A DNA stretch of 64,000 nt from Oceanospirillum beijerinckii DSM 7166. GTDB taxonomy: Bacteria > Pseudomonadota > Gammaproteobacteria > Pseudomonadales > Halomonadaceae. How positions within the stretch are numbered: the first letter of the stretch is position 1; each line of letters opens with the position of its first letter. The notes below the pieces were generated by a model that saw only the letters and a program-made list of their open reading frames with translations, was not told the DNA's origin and searched no databases. The stretch spans positions 62,001-126,000 of the forward strand of contig NZ_AULT01000006.1 in the NCBI RefSeq assembly GCF_000422425.1. The letters run 5' to 3'. The position numbers and the translations under genes are program-made. Of this stretch, positions 45,284-55,542 are shown piece by piece.

Positions 45284-46096
45284 TTACTCAACAATAAAGG
45301 CATTTTCAATGTCTTGAATTTCATAGCCCTGTGGCACTTTGAAAGCATCGGGTGATAACTGGAGTTGCTTTACCTCGATCAGATGGTACTCATCTTTTAC
45401 TGATGCAGGCAGGTGACGTTCAATGGATACCGGCAGTTGTTGTTCACTGTTCATAATAAACAGCAGTTCTGTGGCATCGCCGGGGTTAAGCTGTTGGTGC
45501 ACACTATTGGAAAAGTGATGGAAGGATTTCAGGGTTGCCATTTCAGCAGCAGAGATCTTAGCTTGTTTGGCATCAATGGCACACAAGGTGGCGTGGATAT
45601 CATTTTTAACCAATGCTTGGATCAATTGGCATTGATAGCCATTAATCGTCTGAGTTTTATCCATTGGTATATAACGCACAAGCTGTTTTGATGGTGCCAG
45701 AGCGAGCTCTTTCAGCTGCTGCAGAATTTCAGCCATTTGGCTTTTTTCTTCCGGAGACGCCGTTTTCATACCGGCTTTCAGCTCAGCGATAATGGCCTGG
45801 CGTGTTACTTCAATTTGCTCTGACAGGCTTTCCAGACTTTCTTTATCCAGATAGGTGTAGCTACGGCGATCGCTATCTACCAATGTCATACGTTGGCGTT
45901 TAACGTCATACAGCATGAAAAAGTCAGGCGTCATAGGGTTTTCAAAACGGATATAGTTTTGATTTACCAAGACAGTGCTTTTATGTTCAGGTGTAGCGAC
46001 AGATTGATAGGTTAAACTGATATCACTCAATGCTGTAGCTGGTAGCGTACTGAGCACGCAGGAAAACAGGGCAGTAAAAAGAGTACGAATTTTCAT
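45284..46096 (-). CDS. Periplasmic DUF4412-like protein
   Basis: The 270-residue product starts at ATG 46096 to give a Sec signal (MKIRTLFTALFSCVLSTLPA, then TALS). An alternative TTG at 46120 adds eight residues. The mature protein begins with a LolA-like beta strand series (ISLTYQSVATPEHKSTVLVN, FFMLYDVKRQRMTLVDSDRR), a helical insert, and returns to sheet (TINGYQCQLIQALVKND). It is most like DUF4412 proteins of unknown role. Single gene. Confidence 0.65.
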   Translation of the reverse strand: MKIRTLFTALFSCVLSTLPATALSDISLTYQSVATPEHKSTVLVNQNYIRFENPMTPDFFMLYDVKRQRMTLVDSDRRSYTYLDKESLESLSEQIEVTRQAIIAELKAGMKTASPEEKSQMAEILQQLKELALAPSKQLVRYIPMDKTQTINGYQCQLIQALVKNDIHATLCAIDAKQAKISAAEMATLKSFHHFSNSVHQQLNPGDATELLFIMNSEQQLPVSIERHLPASVKDEYHLIEVKQLQLSPDAFKVPQGYEIQDIENAFIVE

Positions 46097-46240
46097 AAAT
46101 CGATGCAGAAATATCTTCAAATAGATCGTAAATTTGTCCCTATGTTACTGCAAATGATATTTGCACATAAGAGGATCAGTGCAATTACCCTAGTTTTCAG
46201 GCATTAGGGCAGACAAGAACACAGACAACAGGAGTTTTCC

Positions 46241-47503
46241 GTGCAGATCAGTGATACCCATTCTATTGGTTTATTAGCTATAGCGCTCTCTCTGGGACTT
46301 CTTATCGGTGTGGAGCGAGGTTGGAAATATCGTGACCTGAAAGAAGGTTCCCGTATTGCTGGCTTGCGTACCTACGGATTGATTGCGCTATTGGGCGCTG
46401 TTTCAGCGATGCTGGCACAAAGTTTAGGCGGCTATCTGCTTGGTGTTTTCTTTGTGGCTCTGGCCATTGCTTTAACCGCGTCTTATGTGGTGAATCGCAA
46501 TAGGAAAAACGTCTCTCTCACTTCACTGATTTCAGCGTTATTGGCCTTCTGTTACGGCGCTATGGTTATGGTTGGTTTTGCAGTAGAAGCCTCGGCTATG
46601 GCGGTTGTGACAACCTTGTTGTTGAGTTTAAAAGGAGAGCTACACCGCTGGTTGTGGTTACTGGAGAAAAAAGAGCTCTGGGCGGCGCTTGAACTGCTGA
46701 TTATCTCTGTGGTTGTCCTGCCAATATTACCGGATGTAAATATGGGCCCCTGGCAGGCTCTGAACCCTTATGAGATCTGGTGGATGGTGGTCCTGATCTC
46801 CAGTATCTCTTTTGTTGGTTATTTTGCCATGAAAATTGCGGGTGCTAAAAAAGGCATCATGCTGACGGCTTTTTTTGCTGGTTTTGTCTCATCCACAGCG
46901 CTGACTCTGCAGTTTTCCCGTATGGCAAAGCAAGCGCCGCAGGCCTCTCCTTTGTTAGCGGCTGGGGTGTTATTTGCCTGTGGCACTATGTATCCCAGGG
47001 TGCTATTGGTTGCCAGTGTAATTAACCCTGAGCTCTTGCCTTTACTGGCCCCTTCGGCTTTGCTAATGGCCGTGGTCGTTTATCTGCCCGCACTCTGGTT
47101 CTGGTATCAGGGCTATCACAGTGTGCCTGAGGATATGAAGCATCCATCTTCTCCTCTCTCGCTATTATCAGCCTTAGCCTTTGGTGTCTTGTTAGCCGCA
47201 ATCCTACTGTTAAGCAGCGCCTTACAGGCGACGTTGGGAGAGACTGGGATTCTATTACTGGCTGCTGCCTCCGGCATCGCAGATGTAGATCCCATTAATC
47301 TGTCTCTTTCTGGTATGAGTCGTGAGGGCTTGGCGAAAGAAACGGCGGTTTTAGGCATAGTCATTGCCGCAACCGTTAATACTCTGCTAAAAGCCGGCAT
47401 GTCAGGGACCCTGGGCGGGCGTAATCTGGTTTTTAAGACTAGTGTGCCTTTGATATTGGCCGGTGTTCTTGGGGTGGTGGTGGCTTTTTTGCTGCCAGGC
47501 TAG
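46241..47503 (+). CDS. MgtC/SapB and DUF4010 domain membrane protein
   Basis: The 420-residue integral membrane protein starts at GTG 46241 behind CAGGAG. The N-terminal MgtC-like domain shows SLGLLIGVERGWKYRD and GSRIAGLRTYGLIALLGA, and the C-terminal DUF4010 part shows ASGIADVDPINLSLS and a terminal hydrophobic helix. About twelve helices are predicted. The role is unknown; members are linked to ion homeostasis. Confidence 0.85.
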   Translation: MQISDTHSIGLLAIALSLGLLIGVERGWKYRDLKEGSRIAGLRTYGLIALLGAVSAMLAQSLGGYLLGVFFVALAIALTASYVVNRNRKNVSLTSLISALLAFCYGAMVMVGFAVEASAMAVVTTLLLSLKGELHRWLWLLEKKELWAALELLIISVVVLPILPDVNMGPWQALNPYEIWWMVVLISSISFVGYFAMKIAGAKKGIMLTAFFAGFVSSTALTLQFSRMAKQAPQASPLLAAGVLFACGTMYPRVLLVASVINPELLPLLAPSALLMAVVVYLPALWFWYQGYHSVPEDMKHPSSPLSLLSALAFGVLLAAILLLSSALQATLGETGILLLAAASGIADVDPINLSLSGMSREGLAKETAVLGIVIAATVNTLLKAGMSGTLGGRNLVFKTSVPLILAGVLGVVVAFLLPG

Positions 47504-47785
47504 CGATGACCCGGTTTGCGATGAGATGTATGAATCTGACTGGCTGTTTGGGATAAGTGGTTTGATCAAAAACTATTATAGATCTAATTCGCTTAGGTTA
47601 TTTGTGACCCTGTAGTAGCTTCTTTATAATGCCCGACTAACCCTAGGCGCTTAAACAATGCTATCTCCATACAAAATACCGATCTATTTAGCCGTTGGCC
47701 AAATAATATCGAGCAGCTTGTTTAGGTGTGTATAAGATAATTACAGGTAAGCATGGCATTACCTGTCAGCTGGCTGGACTCCGGT

Positions 47786-48982
47786 ATGAACCCAGATTTG
47801 AACCGTTTACAACCTTATCCTTTTGAAAAACTGACTGCGCTAAAAGCTCAGGTCACAGCGCCTGAAGATTTACAGCACATCCCGCTGTCTATCGGTGAAC
47901 CACGCCACCCTGCGCCTCAGTTTGTTCTGGACTGTCTGACCAGCAATATTCATCGCATCAGCAATTACCCGACGACCCAGGGGCTGCCTGAGCTGCGTGA
48001 AGCGATTGCTAACTGGTGTCAGCGTCGCTTTAAACTGAATGAAAATACTCTGACTGCTGCCGATCATGTCTTGCCGGTGAACGGCACCCGTGAAGCCATC
48101 TTTGCTTTTACTCAAGCGCTGATCGAACGTAAACCCGGTGCATTGATCGCATCACCCAACCCGTTTTATCAGATCTACGAAGGTGCGGCTTATCTGGCCG
48201 GTGCCGAGCCGTACTTTATGCCGTGTCGTGCAGAAAATGGCTTTATTCCGGATTTTGATGCAGTGCCTGAAGACGTTTGGCATAACACGCAGCTGCTGTT
48301 TCTGTGTAGTCCTGGCAACCCAACCGGCGCTGTGATCGGTATGGATGTACTTAAAAAACTGATTGCGCTATCTGATCAGTATGATTTTGTTATTGCCTCT
48401 GATGAGTGTTACTCAGAGATCTATTTTGATGAGCAGAACCCACCGGCAGGCCTGTTACAAGCCTGTGCGGAACTGGGCCGAGATGACTACAAAAACTGTG
48501 TTGTCTTCCACAGCCTGTCCAAGCGCTCCAACCTGCCGGGCCTGCGCTCTGGCTTTATTGCTGGTGAAGCGGAACTGATGCAGAAGTTCCTGCTGTACCG
48601 TACCTATCACGGCTGCTCTATGCCGGTTCAGCACCAACTGGCCAGCATTGAAGCCTGGAATGATGAAGAACACACTATTGCCAATCGTGTGGTTTACGCC
48701 GAGAAGTTTGCCCGTGTAGGTGAGATACTGTCACCGGTATTGAACTTCCAACAGCCGGAAGCCAGCTTCTATCTATGGCCGGAAACACCGATTCAGGAAG
48801 AAGCCTTTGCTCAGCAGCTGTTTGCTCAGCAAAATGTTACTGTGCTGCCGGGTAGCTATCTATCGCGTACTATCGATGGCGAAAACCCAGGCCGCAACCG
48901 TGTGCGTATGGCACTGGTGGCAACTCTGGATGAGTGTGTTGAAGCGGCGCAGCGTATCCGTACTTTTGTTGAATCGCTGTAA
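47786..48982 (+). CDS. dapC: Succinyldiaminopimelate transaminase DapC
   Basis: Class I PLP aminotransferase of 398 residues acting in lysine/diaminopimelate synthesis. The start MNPDLNRLQPYPFEKLTAL matches the family; an upstream ATG at 47753 has a better ribosome site (AGGTAAG) and would add eleven residues. PLP motifs are SPGNPTGAV, SDECYSEIYF and the Schiff-base lysine region SLSKRSNLPGLRSGF. It is the first gene of dapC-yffB-dapD. Confidence 0.92.
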   Translation: MNPDLNRLQPYPFEKLTALKAQVTAPEDLQHIPLSIGEPRHPAPQFVLDCLTSNIHRISNYPTTQGLPELREAIANWCQRRFKLNENTLTAADHVLPVNGTREAIFAFTQALIERKPGALIASPNPFYQIYEGAAYLAGAEPYFMPCRAENGFIPDFDAVPEDVWHNTQLLFLCSPGNPTGAVIGMDVLKKLIALSDQYDFVIASDECYSEIYFDEQNPPAGLLQACAELGRDDYKNCVVFHSLSKRSNLPGLRSGFIAGEAELMQKFLLYRTYHGCSMPVQHQLASIEAWNDEEHTIANRVVYAEKFARVGEILSPVLNFQQPEASFYLWPETPIQEEAFAQQLFAQQNVTVLPGSYLSRTIDGENPGRNRVRMALVATLDECVEAAQRIRTFVESL

Positions 48983-49088
48983 ATTCAGATTCAACAAGCA
49001 CTCTTTTTATTCAGCGGTGAGGGATAGAGCCGTTACCGCTGATTTGATTGTTAATCAGGCTCCATGAGCCCGAACAGAGCAGGTAGTT

Positions 49089-49439
49089 ATGGCCCTTACC
49101 CTCTACGGCATTCCAAACTGCGATACGGTGAAAAAAGCCAAAAAGTGGCTTGAAGCCCATCAGCAGGATTATCAGTTCCACGATTTCCGCAAAGACGGCT
49201 TAACTGAGCAGCAGGTGACGACCTGGTGTGAAGCCTTGGGTTGGGAAAATGTACTGAACAAGCGCAGTACCAGCTGGCGCAACCTGACCGACGAACAAAA
49301 AGCAGATCTGGATCAGGCTAAAGCGGTAGCCCTGATGACAGAACTGCCAACCTTGGTACGTCGCCCAGTCTTAGACCGTGACAATACATTTAAAGCAGGC
49401 TTTAAAGACGCCGACTACCAGGCATTTTTTGCCGAATAA
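49089..49439 (+). CDS. yffB: ArsC/Spx-family reductase YffB
   Basis: The 116-residue thioredoxin-like protein has a single active-site Cys in YGIPNCDTVKKAKKWL and the family's TLVRRPVLDRDN motif. It is a glutathione-dependent reductase-like protein of unknown substrate. The conserved position between dapC and dapD is the same as in Pseudomonas. Confidence 0.9.
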   Translation: MALTLYGIPNCDTVKKAKKWLEAHQQDYQFHDFRKDGLTEQQVTTWCEALGWENVLNKRSTSWRNLTDEQKADLDQAKAVALMTELPTLVRRPVLDRDNTFKAGFKDADYQAFFAE

Positions 49440-49499
49440 TTTCACTACTTAACCTTTAATCATGGCAGCTGTGCTGTCTCTATCTCATTGGGAGCGATT

Positions 49500-50540
49500 A
49501 TGACTGCACCACCCTTTTTCAGCTTTGGCTTTGGCGTAGGTACTCAAAACAGCAAAGGCGAGTGGCTGGAAGTGTTTTATCCTCAGCCGCTGCTGGCCCC
49601 TGCGGTTAGCCTGGTAGACACTGTTGCACAGGTTCTGGACTATCAGGGCGGCAACCAGGTTGTGGCTTTTGGTACTGATAAAGTTGAAGCTCTGGTTAAT
49701 GCGCTGAAAGAAGCCGGTGAGGTGGCTCAATCTGAGCTGGTTGCCAGCTTTGCTGATAGCAAGCGTCCTCTGGTAGCGACTTTCATCGAAGAAGATACCG
49801 ATCCTAAAGAGGTTGCTGAGGTTTATCTGAAGCTGCACCTGCTGTCTCACCGTCTGGTTAAGCCACACGGTGCTAACCTGAACGGCATGTTTGGCGCTCT
49901 GCCTAACGTCGCCTGGACCAACCAGGGTGCGATCGACCTGGAAGAACTGCCACAGCGTCAGCTACAGGCGCGCCTGAACGGTGAAGCCCTGTCCGTAGAT
50001 TGTGTTGACAAGTTCCCTAAAATGGTGGATTACGTGGTGCCTGCGGGTACACGTATCGCTGATACCGCTCGTGTTCGTCTGGGTGCTTACCTGGGGGCAG
50101 GTACTACTATCATGCACGAAGGTTTTGTTAACTTTAATGCCGGAACCGAAGGTCCTGGCATGATCGAAGGTCGCATCTCTGCCGGTGTATTTGTAGGCAA
50201 GGGCAGTGACCTGGGTGGCGGTTGCTCCACTATGGGCACCCTGTCTGGCGGCGGCAACATCATTATCTCTGTGGGTGATGAGTGTCTGATCGGTGCGAAC
50301 GCCGGTATTGGCATCCCTCTGGGTGACCGTTGCATCGTTGAAGCGGGTCTGTACATCACTGCAGGTTCTAAAGTGAACGTACTGGATGACAACCGTGAAC
50401 TGGTTGAAGTGGCGCGTGCCCGTGATCTGGCCGGTAAAGATGATCTGCTGTTCCGTCGCAACTCTCAGAACGGTGCGATTGAGTGCCTGACGAACAAATC
50501 TGCGATTGAGCTGAACGAAGCACTACACGCTAATAACTAA
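49500..50540 (+). CDS. dapD: Tetrahydrodipicolinate N-succinyltransferase DapD
   Basis: Acyl-CoA-dependent enzyme of the succinylase lysine/DAP pathway, 346 residues from ATG 49500 with GGGAG upstream. The left-handed beta helix is visible as hexapeptide-type repeats (ARVRLGAYLGAGTTIMHEGF, MIEGRISAGVFVGKGSDLGG). It is the longer, Pseudomonas-type DapD. Confidence 0.95.
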   Translation: MTAPPFFSFGFGVGTQNSKGEWLEVFYPQPLLAPAVSLVDTVAQVLDYQGGNQVVAFGTDKVEALVNALKEAGEVAQSELVASFADSKRPLVATFIEEDTDPKEVAEVYLKLHLLSHRLVKPHGANLNGMFGALPNVAWTNQGAIDLEELPQRQLQARLNGEALSVDCVDKFPKMVDYVVPAGTRIADTARVRLGAYLGAGTTIMHEGFVNFNAGTEGPGMIEGRISAGVFVGKGSDLGGGCSTMGTLSGGGNIIISVGDECLIGANAGIGIPLGDRCIVEAGLYITAGSKVNVLDDNRELVEVARARDLAGKDDLLFRRNSQNGAIECLTNKSAIELNEALHANN

Positions 50541-50600
50541 GCGTTTAGGTAAATATCCAGAATAGAGTCGCAAAACAACGGTCTGGATTATTGCTTCGAT

Positions 50601-50635
50601 AAAAACCGCTGGAGCTGACCTCTGGCGGTTTTTTT
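50601..50635 (+). terminator. Rho-independent terminator after dapD
   Basis: CCGCTGGAG (50606-50614) pairs with CTCTGGCGG (50620-50628) using two G-U pairs, flanked by A5 and T7. Confidence 0.85.
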
Positions 50636-50752
50636 ATTGGCCTATCCGTTAATATCATCAAACCACTCGCAGCTGTCACTCAATTGTCATAAACAGGCCT
50701 TAGCTTGAACGCCACTTCACATCATCTGGCGTATTTGGGCAAGGGAGCTGAC

Positions 50753-52621
50753 ATGTCGATCAGGTACCGCTTTATTCTGTTAATCTTGGGTAGTGTCGCA
50801 GGATTTTTTTCCATTTTGGTATTAGTTAACCACAGCCTGAATCAGCTGGAAAACCTTAAACGTATCGATAGCCAGCTTGCCAACAGCCATATCCGCTTGC
50901 TGGAAATGGCACACGCGGAACAGGAGTTCTCACTCAACAACCAGGCTCGGGCCGCTGATCAGTTCCACGCTCTGGCCGGTCAACTGCAACAAACACTACA
51001 ACAGCTTGAGCCCGCCTTTATCGAGCAACAACTACCTATACAGGCGCTGCAAAACGCCAAACAAGACGCCCTAAGCTATCAAACTGCATTCCAGCAGCTG
51101 GAGCAAAAAAAGAATGCATTGGGGCTGACACCGATAACCGGGATATATGGCCAGTTGAGAGAAGCTGTACATCAAGCGGAAGAGGTGATTAACGCCAGCC
51201 ATCAGGTTGCTCTGAATGCTGCCATGTTAATGCTGAGACGCCACGAGAAAGACTTTATGTTGCGCCATCAGCTCAAGTATCTGGATAAATTTGAACGGGC
51301 TGTGGATAGCTTTGACCAACAACTGCAACAAAGTGATCTCTCTACTCCAGTCAAACAACAGATTGCCCAGCATATGCAGGGTTATGAACAAACATTCCGT
51401 CGCTTTGTGGATCTCTCCAAACAAGTTGGGCTGGCACCGGATAAAGGTGCATTGGGTCAGCTAAGGAAGCAAGGGCAACAACTGACACTTCAACTGGAAG
51501 AGATCCACCAGCAAACGGCTCAGCAGGTTCAGGACCTTATTGCAGAGAAGCGCCTGACGACCCTGGTGTTAACACTCTTATTGTGCGTTCTCCTCTGTAT
51601 CAGCAGCGTCTGGTTGGCTTATCGGGTCGTCAGTCGTATTAATCTGCTCCTGATGCATATGACAGAAATTGCGGATGGCGATGGTGATCTGTCCGCACGC
51701 CTGATCAGCAATAGCCCAGATGAATTGGGAGAACTGGCCCGGGCCTTTAATCGCTTTATCGAGAAAATCCGAAACAGCATAAAACATGCTGCAAACACCG
51801 CACAAAGTCTGCAAGTCAGTGCTGGTGATCTGAAAACCACGGCTAATGAAACTTTAGAGGCTTGTTATTTGCAGGATCAGCGCCTGAGCGAACTCAAACA
51901 AGCCTTGAGCGATACTTCCAGTCACTCACAAACGGTAAAAACTAAAGTGGATAGCGCCCGCGAGATGACGGAGCAGGTGAATGCTCAATCGGAGGAGATC
52001 GCTTACCTGGCGCGCCAGAACCAAGCAGCCAGTAAACAACTGATCAACGATGTCGAAACGGCTGTACAGGAGATTGAACAGCTGGAGCAAGACAGCGAAA
52101 ATATCAGTGAGGTGATGACCAGTATCGCTGAGATTGCTGCGCAAACTAATCTACTGGCGCTTAACGCCGCAATTGAAGCCGCCCGAGCAGGTGAACAGGG
52201 GCGGGGCTTTGCTGTTGTGGCCGATGAAGTACGTAGCCTATCGCTGAAAACTCAGTCGTCCGCAGAGCAGATTCATCAACAGATTGATCAGCTGCAACAT
52301 AAGATCCAACAGGCGACTCAGGTGATCCGCAATACCCAGACCCGTACCTCAGAGCGGTTGCAACAGAGCGCCCGTATTAACGAAGTCTTTGCCAGCATTG
52401 AACAACAGATCAACGCCCTGAATCAGCAGAATAAGGATATTTTTCAGATCAGCCAGCAGCAAAGCAACAGGATGGAGTACGCTGAACAGCAGCTGCAACA
52501 AGCCCAATTTGCGATGGAAGCGAATCTTAACGCAGCCAGCAATAACCGCCAGATCAGCGATACGTTGGCGGAGCTGTCCGGTCATTTACAACAAGAGATG
52601 AGTACCTTTTCTTACCGTTAA
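50753..52621 (+). CDS. Methyl-accepting chemotaxis protein with HBM-type sensor
   Basis: The 622-residue chemoreceptor starts at ATG 50753 with GGGAGC upstream. Membrane helix one (about 6-27) is followed by a long all-helical periplasmic sensor with the helical bimodular signature [20 protein letters not shown], as in McpS-type receptors for organic acids. Then come membrane helix two, a HAMP domain ([17 protein letters not shown]) and the signalling tip [20 protein letters not shown]. It is Gln-rich throughout. The ligand is unknown. Confidence 0.93.
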   Translation: MSIRYRFILLILGSVAGFFSILVLVNHSLNQLENLKRIDSQLANSHIRLLEMAHAEQEFSLNNQARAADQFHALAGQLQQTLQQLEPAFIEQQLPIQALQNAKQDALSYQTAFQQLEQKKNALGLTPITGIYGQLREAVHQAEEVINASHQVALNAAMLMLRRHEKDFMLRHQLKYLDKFERAVDSFDQQLQQSDLSTPVKQQIAQHMQGYEQTFRRFVDLSKQVGLAPDKGALGQLRKQGQQLTLQLEEIHQQTAQQVQDLIAEKRLTTLVLTLLLCVLLCISSVWLAYRVVSRINLLLMHMTEIADGDGDLSARLISNSPDELGELARAFNRFIEKIRNSIKHAANTAQSLQVSAGDLKTTANETLEACYLQDQRLSELKQALSDTSSHSQTVKTKVDSAREMTEQVNAQSEEIAYLARQNQAASKQLINDVETAVQEIEQLEQDSENISEVMTSIAEIAAQTNLLALNAAIEAARAGEQGRGFAVVADEVRSLSLKTQSSAEQIHQQIDQLQHKIQQATQVIRNTQTRTSERLQQSARINEVFASIEQQINALNQQNKDIFQISQQQSNRMEYAEQQLQQAQFAMEANLNAASNNRQISDTLAELSGHLQQEMSTFSYR

Positions 52622-52929
52622 TCAAGGGATGGGTGTAACGGTTTAACATGAAGAGTATCTTATCGCTTAAGTTTAGATATCTTATGCGGCTGTGCTACGC
52701 TTACAGGATAAAAGCCTTGGTATCGGAGAAAGGGCTTTTTCAACTAAGAATTAGCTCTGCATAGCCACTCTGTCTATGCAATAACTCTGTCTATACAATA
52801 AAGGGAGAATAGACATTCTTTTTCGATACCCGCATGTTATACCTATGGTTAGCTGAATGGTGCTATGGACGGAATCTTAAGGCTGTAAGAATCCCCTCAT
52901 CATAACTTGACTAAGGTGTGATAAGTCAC
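52622..52929. other. Intergenic region after the chemoreceptor
   Basis: Holds an imperfect terminator, AAAAGCC (52710-52716) with GGCTTTTT (52733-52740). Then comes a short near-duplicate (CTCTGTCTATGCAATA and CTCTGTCTATACAATA at about 52770 and 52786). No gene. Confidence 0.5.
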
Positions 52930-53712
52930 ATGTACCCCCGTATAATTTGCACTTTTTTAATGGTTCTGACCTATACCTGTGTAGTTTCAGCTCAAGCTGA
53001 ACAGATTCCTTTGTATGCCTTTGATATTCCCGGTATACATGAAAGGAGCCATTCTGGGGCTTATGATCGTGTGGTTAAAAAGATCAACTCAACAACAGCA
53101 CGGTTAGAATTAACGGTACTGCCAGCGCAAAGGGCGATACATCGTTTTCTCCACTGCGAGAGATGTTGCCTGAGCCCCGTGAATGGCAATAGCGAGTTTT
53201 ATTCATTCTCAGAACAATCTGACTTAAATTTAGTCAACTTACCCGCCATCAATATGGCGATGCCCTATGTGTTTACGGACTACAACACGCCACCGGTTTT
53301 AACTCTTTCCTCATTAGCAGAGAAAAGTGTCGCCTTGCGCAGAGGCCTACCCTTTGGGCAAACCTTCTTTCAGCGGGCGCGGGCATTAAACATACAATTA
53401 GTCTTTGTCGACTCGCTGGATGTTGCTTTCAATATGTTGAAACAGGGGCGTGTCAGTGCCGTTGTGGCTTACACACCGGATGCCTATCTCTACTTTAAAG
53501 AGAAAGATATTGCACCATATCCCCATGAGGCTACACACCCTGTTGTGGTACATCCAGATTCGTTTCTCTGTCGGGGGATCAGTCAAAAGGTTGAGGAAGA
53601 ATTATCCCGCCATATTGAGGAGTTAAGAGGCAGTGGCGAGTTAAAAGAGGCTTTAGGCGAGGTCTATCAAGTGTTGCCGACAGGCGTGAACCCTGACTAT
53701 AAAATTCCTTAA
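52930..53712 (+). CDS. Periplasmic solute-binding-like protein
   Basis: The 260-residue protein from ATG 52930 has a Sec signal (IICTFLMVLTYTCVVSAQA). The mature part has a family 3 binding-protein layout: LYAFDIPGIHERSHSGAYDR, VALRRGLPFGQTFFQRA with the hinge helix, and the final helix LSRHIEELRGSGELKEAL. A CERCC cluster and later a lone Cys may form disulfides. It stands alone, with no transporter genes, like the binding protein at 5782; a GTG at 52918 is an alternative start. Confidence 0.6.
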   Translation: MYPRIICTFLMVLTYTCVVSAQAEQIPLYAFDIPGIHERSHSGAYDRVVKKINSTTARLELTVLPAQRAIHRFLHCERCCLSPVNGNSEFYSFSEQSDLNLVNLPAINMAMPYVFTDYNTPPVLTLSSLAEKSVALRRGLPFGQTFFQRARALNIQLVFVDSLDVAFNMLKQGRVSAVVAYTPDAYLYFKEKDIAPYPHEATHPVVVHPDSFLCRGISQKVEEELSRHIEELRGSGELKEALGEVYQVLPTGVNPDYKIP

Positions 53713-53718
53713 CGATGA

Positions 53719-53858
53719 CTAATACCATTCCCGATAAGTTTCTTGATATCAGAGTAGGCTGAATAAGCGGAGCGCCATCCGACACTAACTCCGATACCAT
53801 ATGGTTGCCGGAAGGTGTCTTTCAGCTTCTCCAACAACAACTTACCAGGTTTGGTTTG
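53719..53858. repeat. REP/MITE-like palindromic repeat, copy 2 (diverged)
   Basis: Shares AATACCATTCCCGATAAG, AATAAGCGGAGCGCCATCCG (53762 onward) and GCCGGAAGG with the copy at 37724-37860, in the same order and spacing. The right half has decayed (TTCAGCTTCTCCAAC). Confidence 0.7.
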
Positions 53859-53887
53859 ATCCCAGTGCAAAGAGTATAAAGTCTGCT

Positions 53888-54808
53888 TTAAGCGCTTAAA
53901 CGCTCCAGCAGTTGCAGTTTGCCGTTTGGATCTTTGACGGTGATAAACTCACCATCCTTTGGAAACAGCTTGTCACGCAGACGAGACAACCAGAAGCGCA
54001 GTGCCGCAACCTTCTGCATCTCAGGCAGGCATTGTTGTTCCAGCTCATTCAGTGGGCGCACCCTATTGTAATTGTCCAACAAGGCTGCAGATTTTTCCTG
54101 ATCATACTCTTGCGTAGCTTCGTTATAACACCAGGCATTCAGACTGACCGCCAGATCGTACAGATACGGCGTTGAGCAAGCATGGTAGAAATCGATCAAA
54201 CCGGACAGTTCATCACCCTCAAACAGCGCATTATCCGGGAACAGATCGGCATGGACCGGGCCTGTGGGTAACTCCGCCCACGGCAGTTCACCGGCAGCTT
54301 GCACTGCCTGTTGCAACTTGGCTTGCTCATGTTCAGACAGCTTAGGCCAAACACGGTCACGCACTTCGCAACTCCACTCATAGGTATTCTGATAAGCATC
54401 CGCTGGTAACTGATCGGCGGCTTGGTGACTGGCCGCCAGGGTACGGCCAATTACCGCGCACTGAGTTTGTGTCGGAATATCCAGCGGTGCGCCGGAAAGA
54501 CGACGCATAAATACCGCTGGTCGCTGATTCAGTTCACCAAAAAGCTGACCGGCACGATTAGCGATCGGTTGCGCCACATCCACCTGAGAGTCAGACAGAT
54601 GAGCGACAAACCCCAGAATAAATGGCAGCTTTTCAGCGGACACGGACTCCACCAGTGTCAGCACATATTCACCGGCACTGGTGGTGACAAAATAGTTCGT
54701 ATTTTCCACCCCGGCTTCAATGCCTTTGAAGCTCACCAGAGTACCGATGTCATATTGGGTCAGATACTCTTCCAGCTCGGAATGAGAGACCAGGGTATAG
54801 ATCGACAT
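53888..54808 (-). CDS. thrB: Homoserine kinase (APH-fold type)
   Basis: The 306-residue kinase of the choline/aminoglycoside-phosphotransferase fold shows LVSFKGIEAGVENTNYFV at the N-lobe and the catalytic loop GPVHADLFPDNALF plus the metal Asp in SGLIDFYHAC. Pseudomonads and relatives use this type for threonine synthesis instead of the GHMP-type ThrB. No thrA or thrC is adjacent. Confidence 0.9.
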   Translation of the reverse strand: MSIYTLVSHSELEEYLTQYDIGTLVSFKGIEAGVENTNYFVTTSAGEYVLTLVESVSAEKLPFILGFVAHLSDSQVDVAQPIANRAGQLFGELNQRPAVFMRRLSGAPLDIPTQTQCAVIGRTLAASHQAADQLPADAYQNTYEWSCEVRDRVWPKLSEHEQAKLQQAVQAAGELPWAELPTGPVHADLFPDNALFEGDELSGLIDFYHACSTPYLYDLAVSLNAWCYNEATQEYDQEKSAALLDNYNRVRPLNELEQQCLPEMQKVAALRFWLSRLRDKLFPKDGEFITVKDPNGKLQLLERLSA

Positions 54809-54933
54809 AACTTCCTACTTTCTATCTTCTATGCGGCTATTTTTCTTCTGCATGGCACACACAAGGCATGACTGGCAGCAACATCTGATGTGTGAAATCT
54901 GACGTTTAGGGTTTAACTGTTGACCACAGGCCG

Positions 54934-55539
54934 TTAAGCGTTAACCACCTGCGGACTTTGCTGATGACTCATCCACTGCCAAAGGTGTTCAGCACATCGA
55001 TCACGTACCAGAATGTCATACTCCTGCTGATCACAAGGTGACTGAATAATCACTCCTTCATCCAGCAGACGTTGATGGCTGGCCATACGACGATCCGCCG
55101 CTTCATTGTGACCGTCCTGGGTATTTTCACTTTCCAGCAGATAACGTACCGCAGCTTCGGTCAGCTCTGCGTGCATCTGCTCGTCTTCGGTATTAAAACG
55201 AATATCCTGACCAAAGGTATCGGTCAGTGCCTGACGCACCGACAGATGACTGCCCGTTGGTGGCAGTACCAGCCAACGGTTGACATCCAGCCACAGGATA
55301 GCCAAACGACCGATGCAGGAGATACGACTTACCGCCAGCGGTTGAGCGGCACCTGTGACATCCCCTACCGCAATCAGAAAGGATAGATTGTCCGGGTCGA
55401 TATCCAGATTCAGCTCACCAACAAAGGGGCGCTCGCGCATCATAATGGCACCGACGTCACCGGCACTATCAACCTGTAGAGACAGGTTAATGTGCACCAG
55501 ACGGTTATTGATGGTTTGTACTGTACTTGCCATATTCAT
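54934..55539 (-). CDS. SoxG-like (sarcosine oxidase gamma-type, GcvT-fold) protein
   Basis: The 201-residue protein begins three bases after lipA with GAGG in front, so translation is coupled. Residues about 30-95 carry the SoxG pattern RERPFVGELNLDIDPD and LAILWLDVNRWLVLPPTG, where known sarcosine oxidase gamma chains have ERPxLxQLNLR and LWLGPDEWLL. The second half (ALTDTFGQDIRFNTEDEQMH onward) does not fit the usual gamma chain. No other sarcosine oxidase subunits are in view. Its place behind lipA and near gcvT suggests a role in folate or lipoate-linked glycine metabolism, which is inference. Confidence 0.65.
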   Translation of the reverse strand: MNMASTVQTINNRLVHINLSLQVDSAGDVGAIMMRERPFVGELNLDIDPDNLSFLIAVGDVTGAAQPLAVSRISCIGRLAILWLDVNRWLVLPPTGSHLSVRQALTDTFGQDIRFNTEDEQMHAELTEAAVRYLLESENTQDGHNEAADRRMASHQRLLDEGVIIQSPCDQQEYDILVRDRCAEHLWQWMSHQQSPQVVNA

Positions 55540-55542
55540 ACC

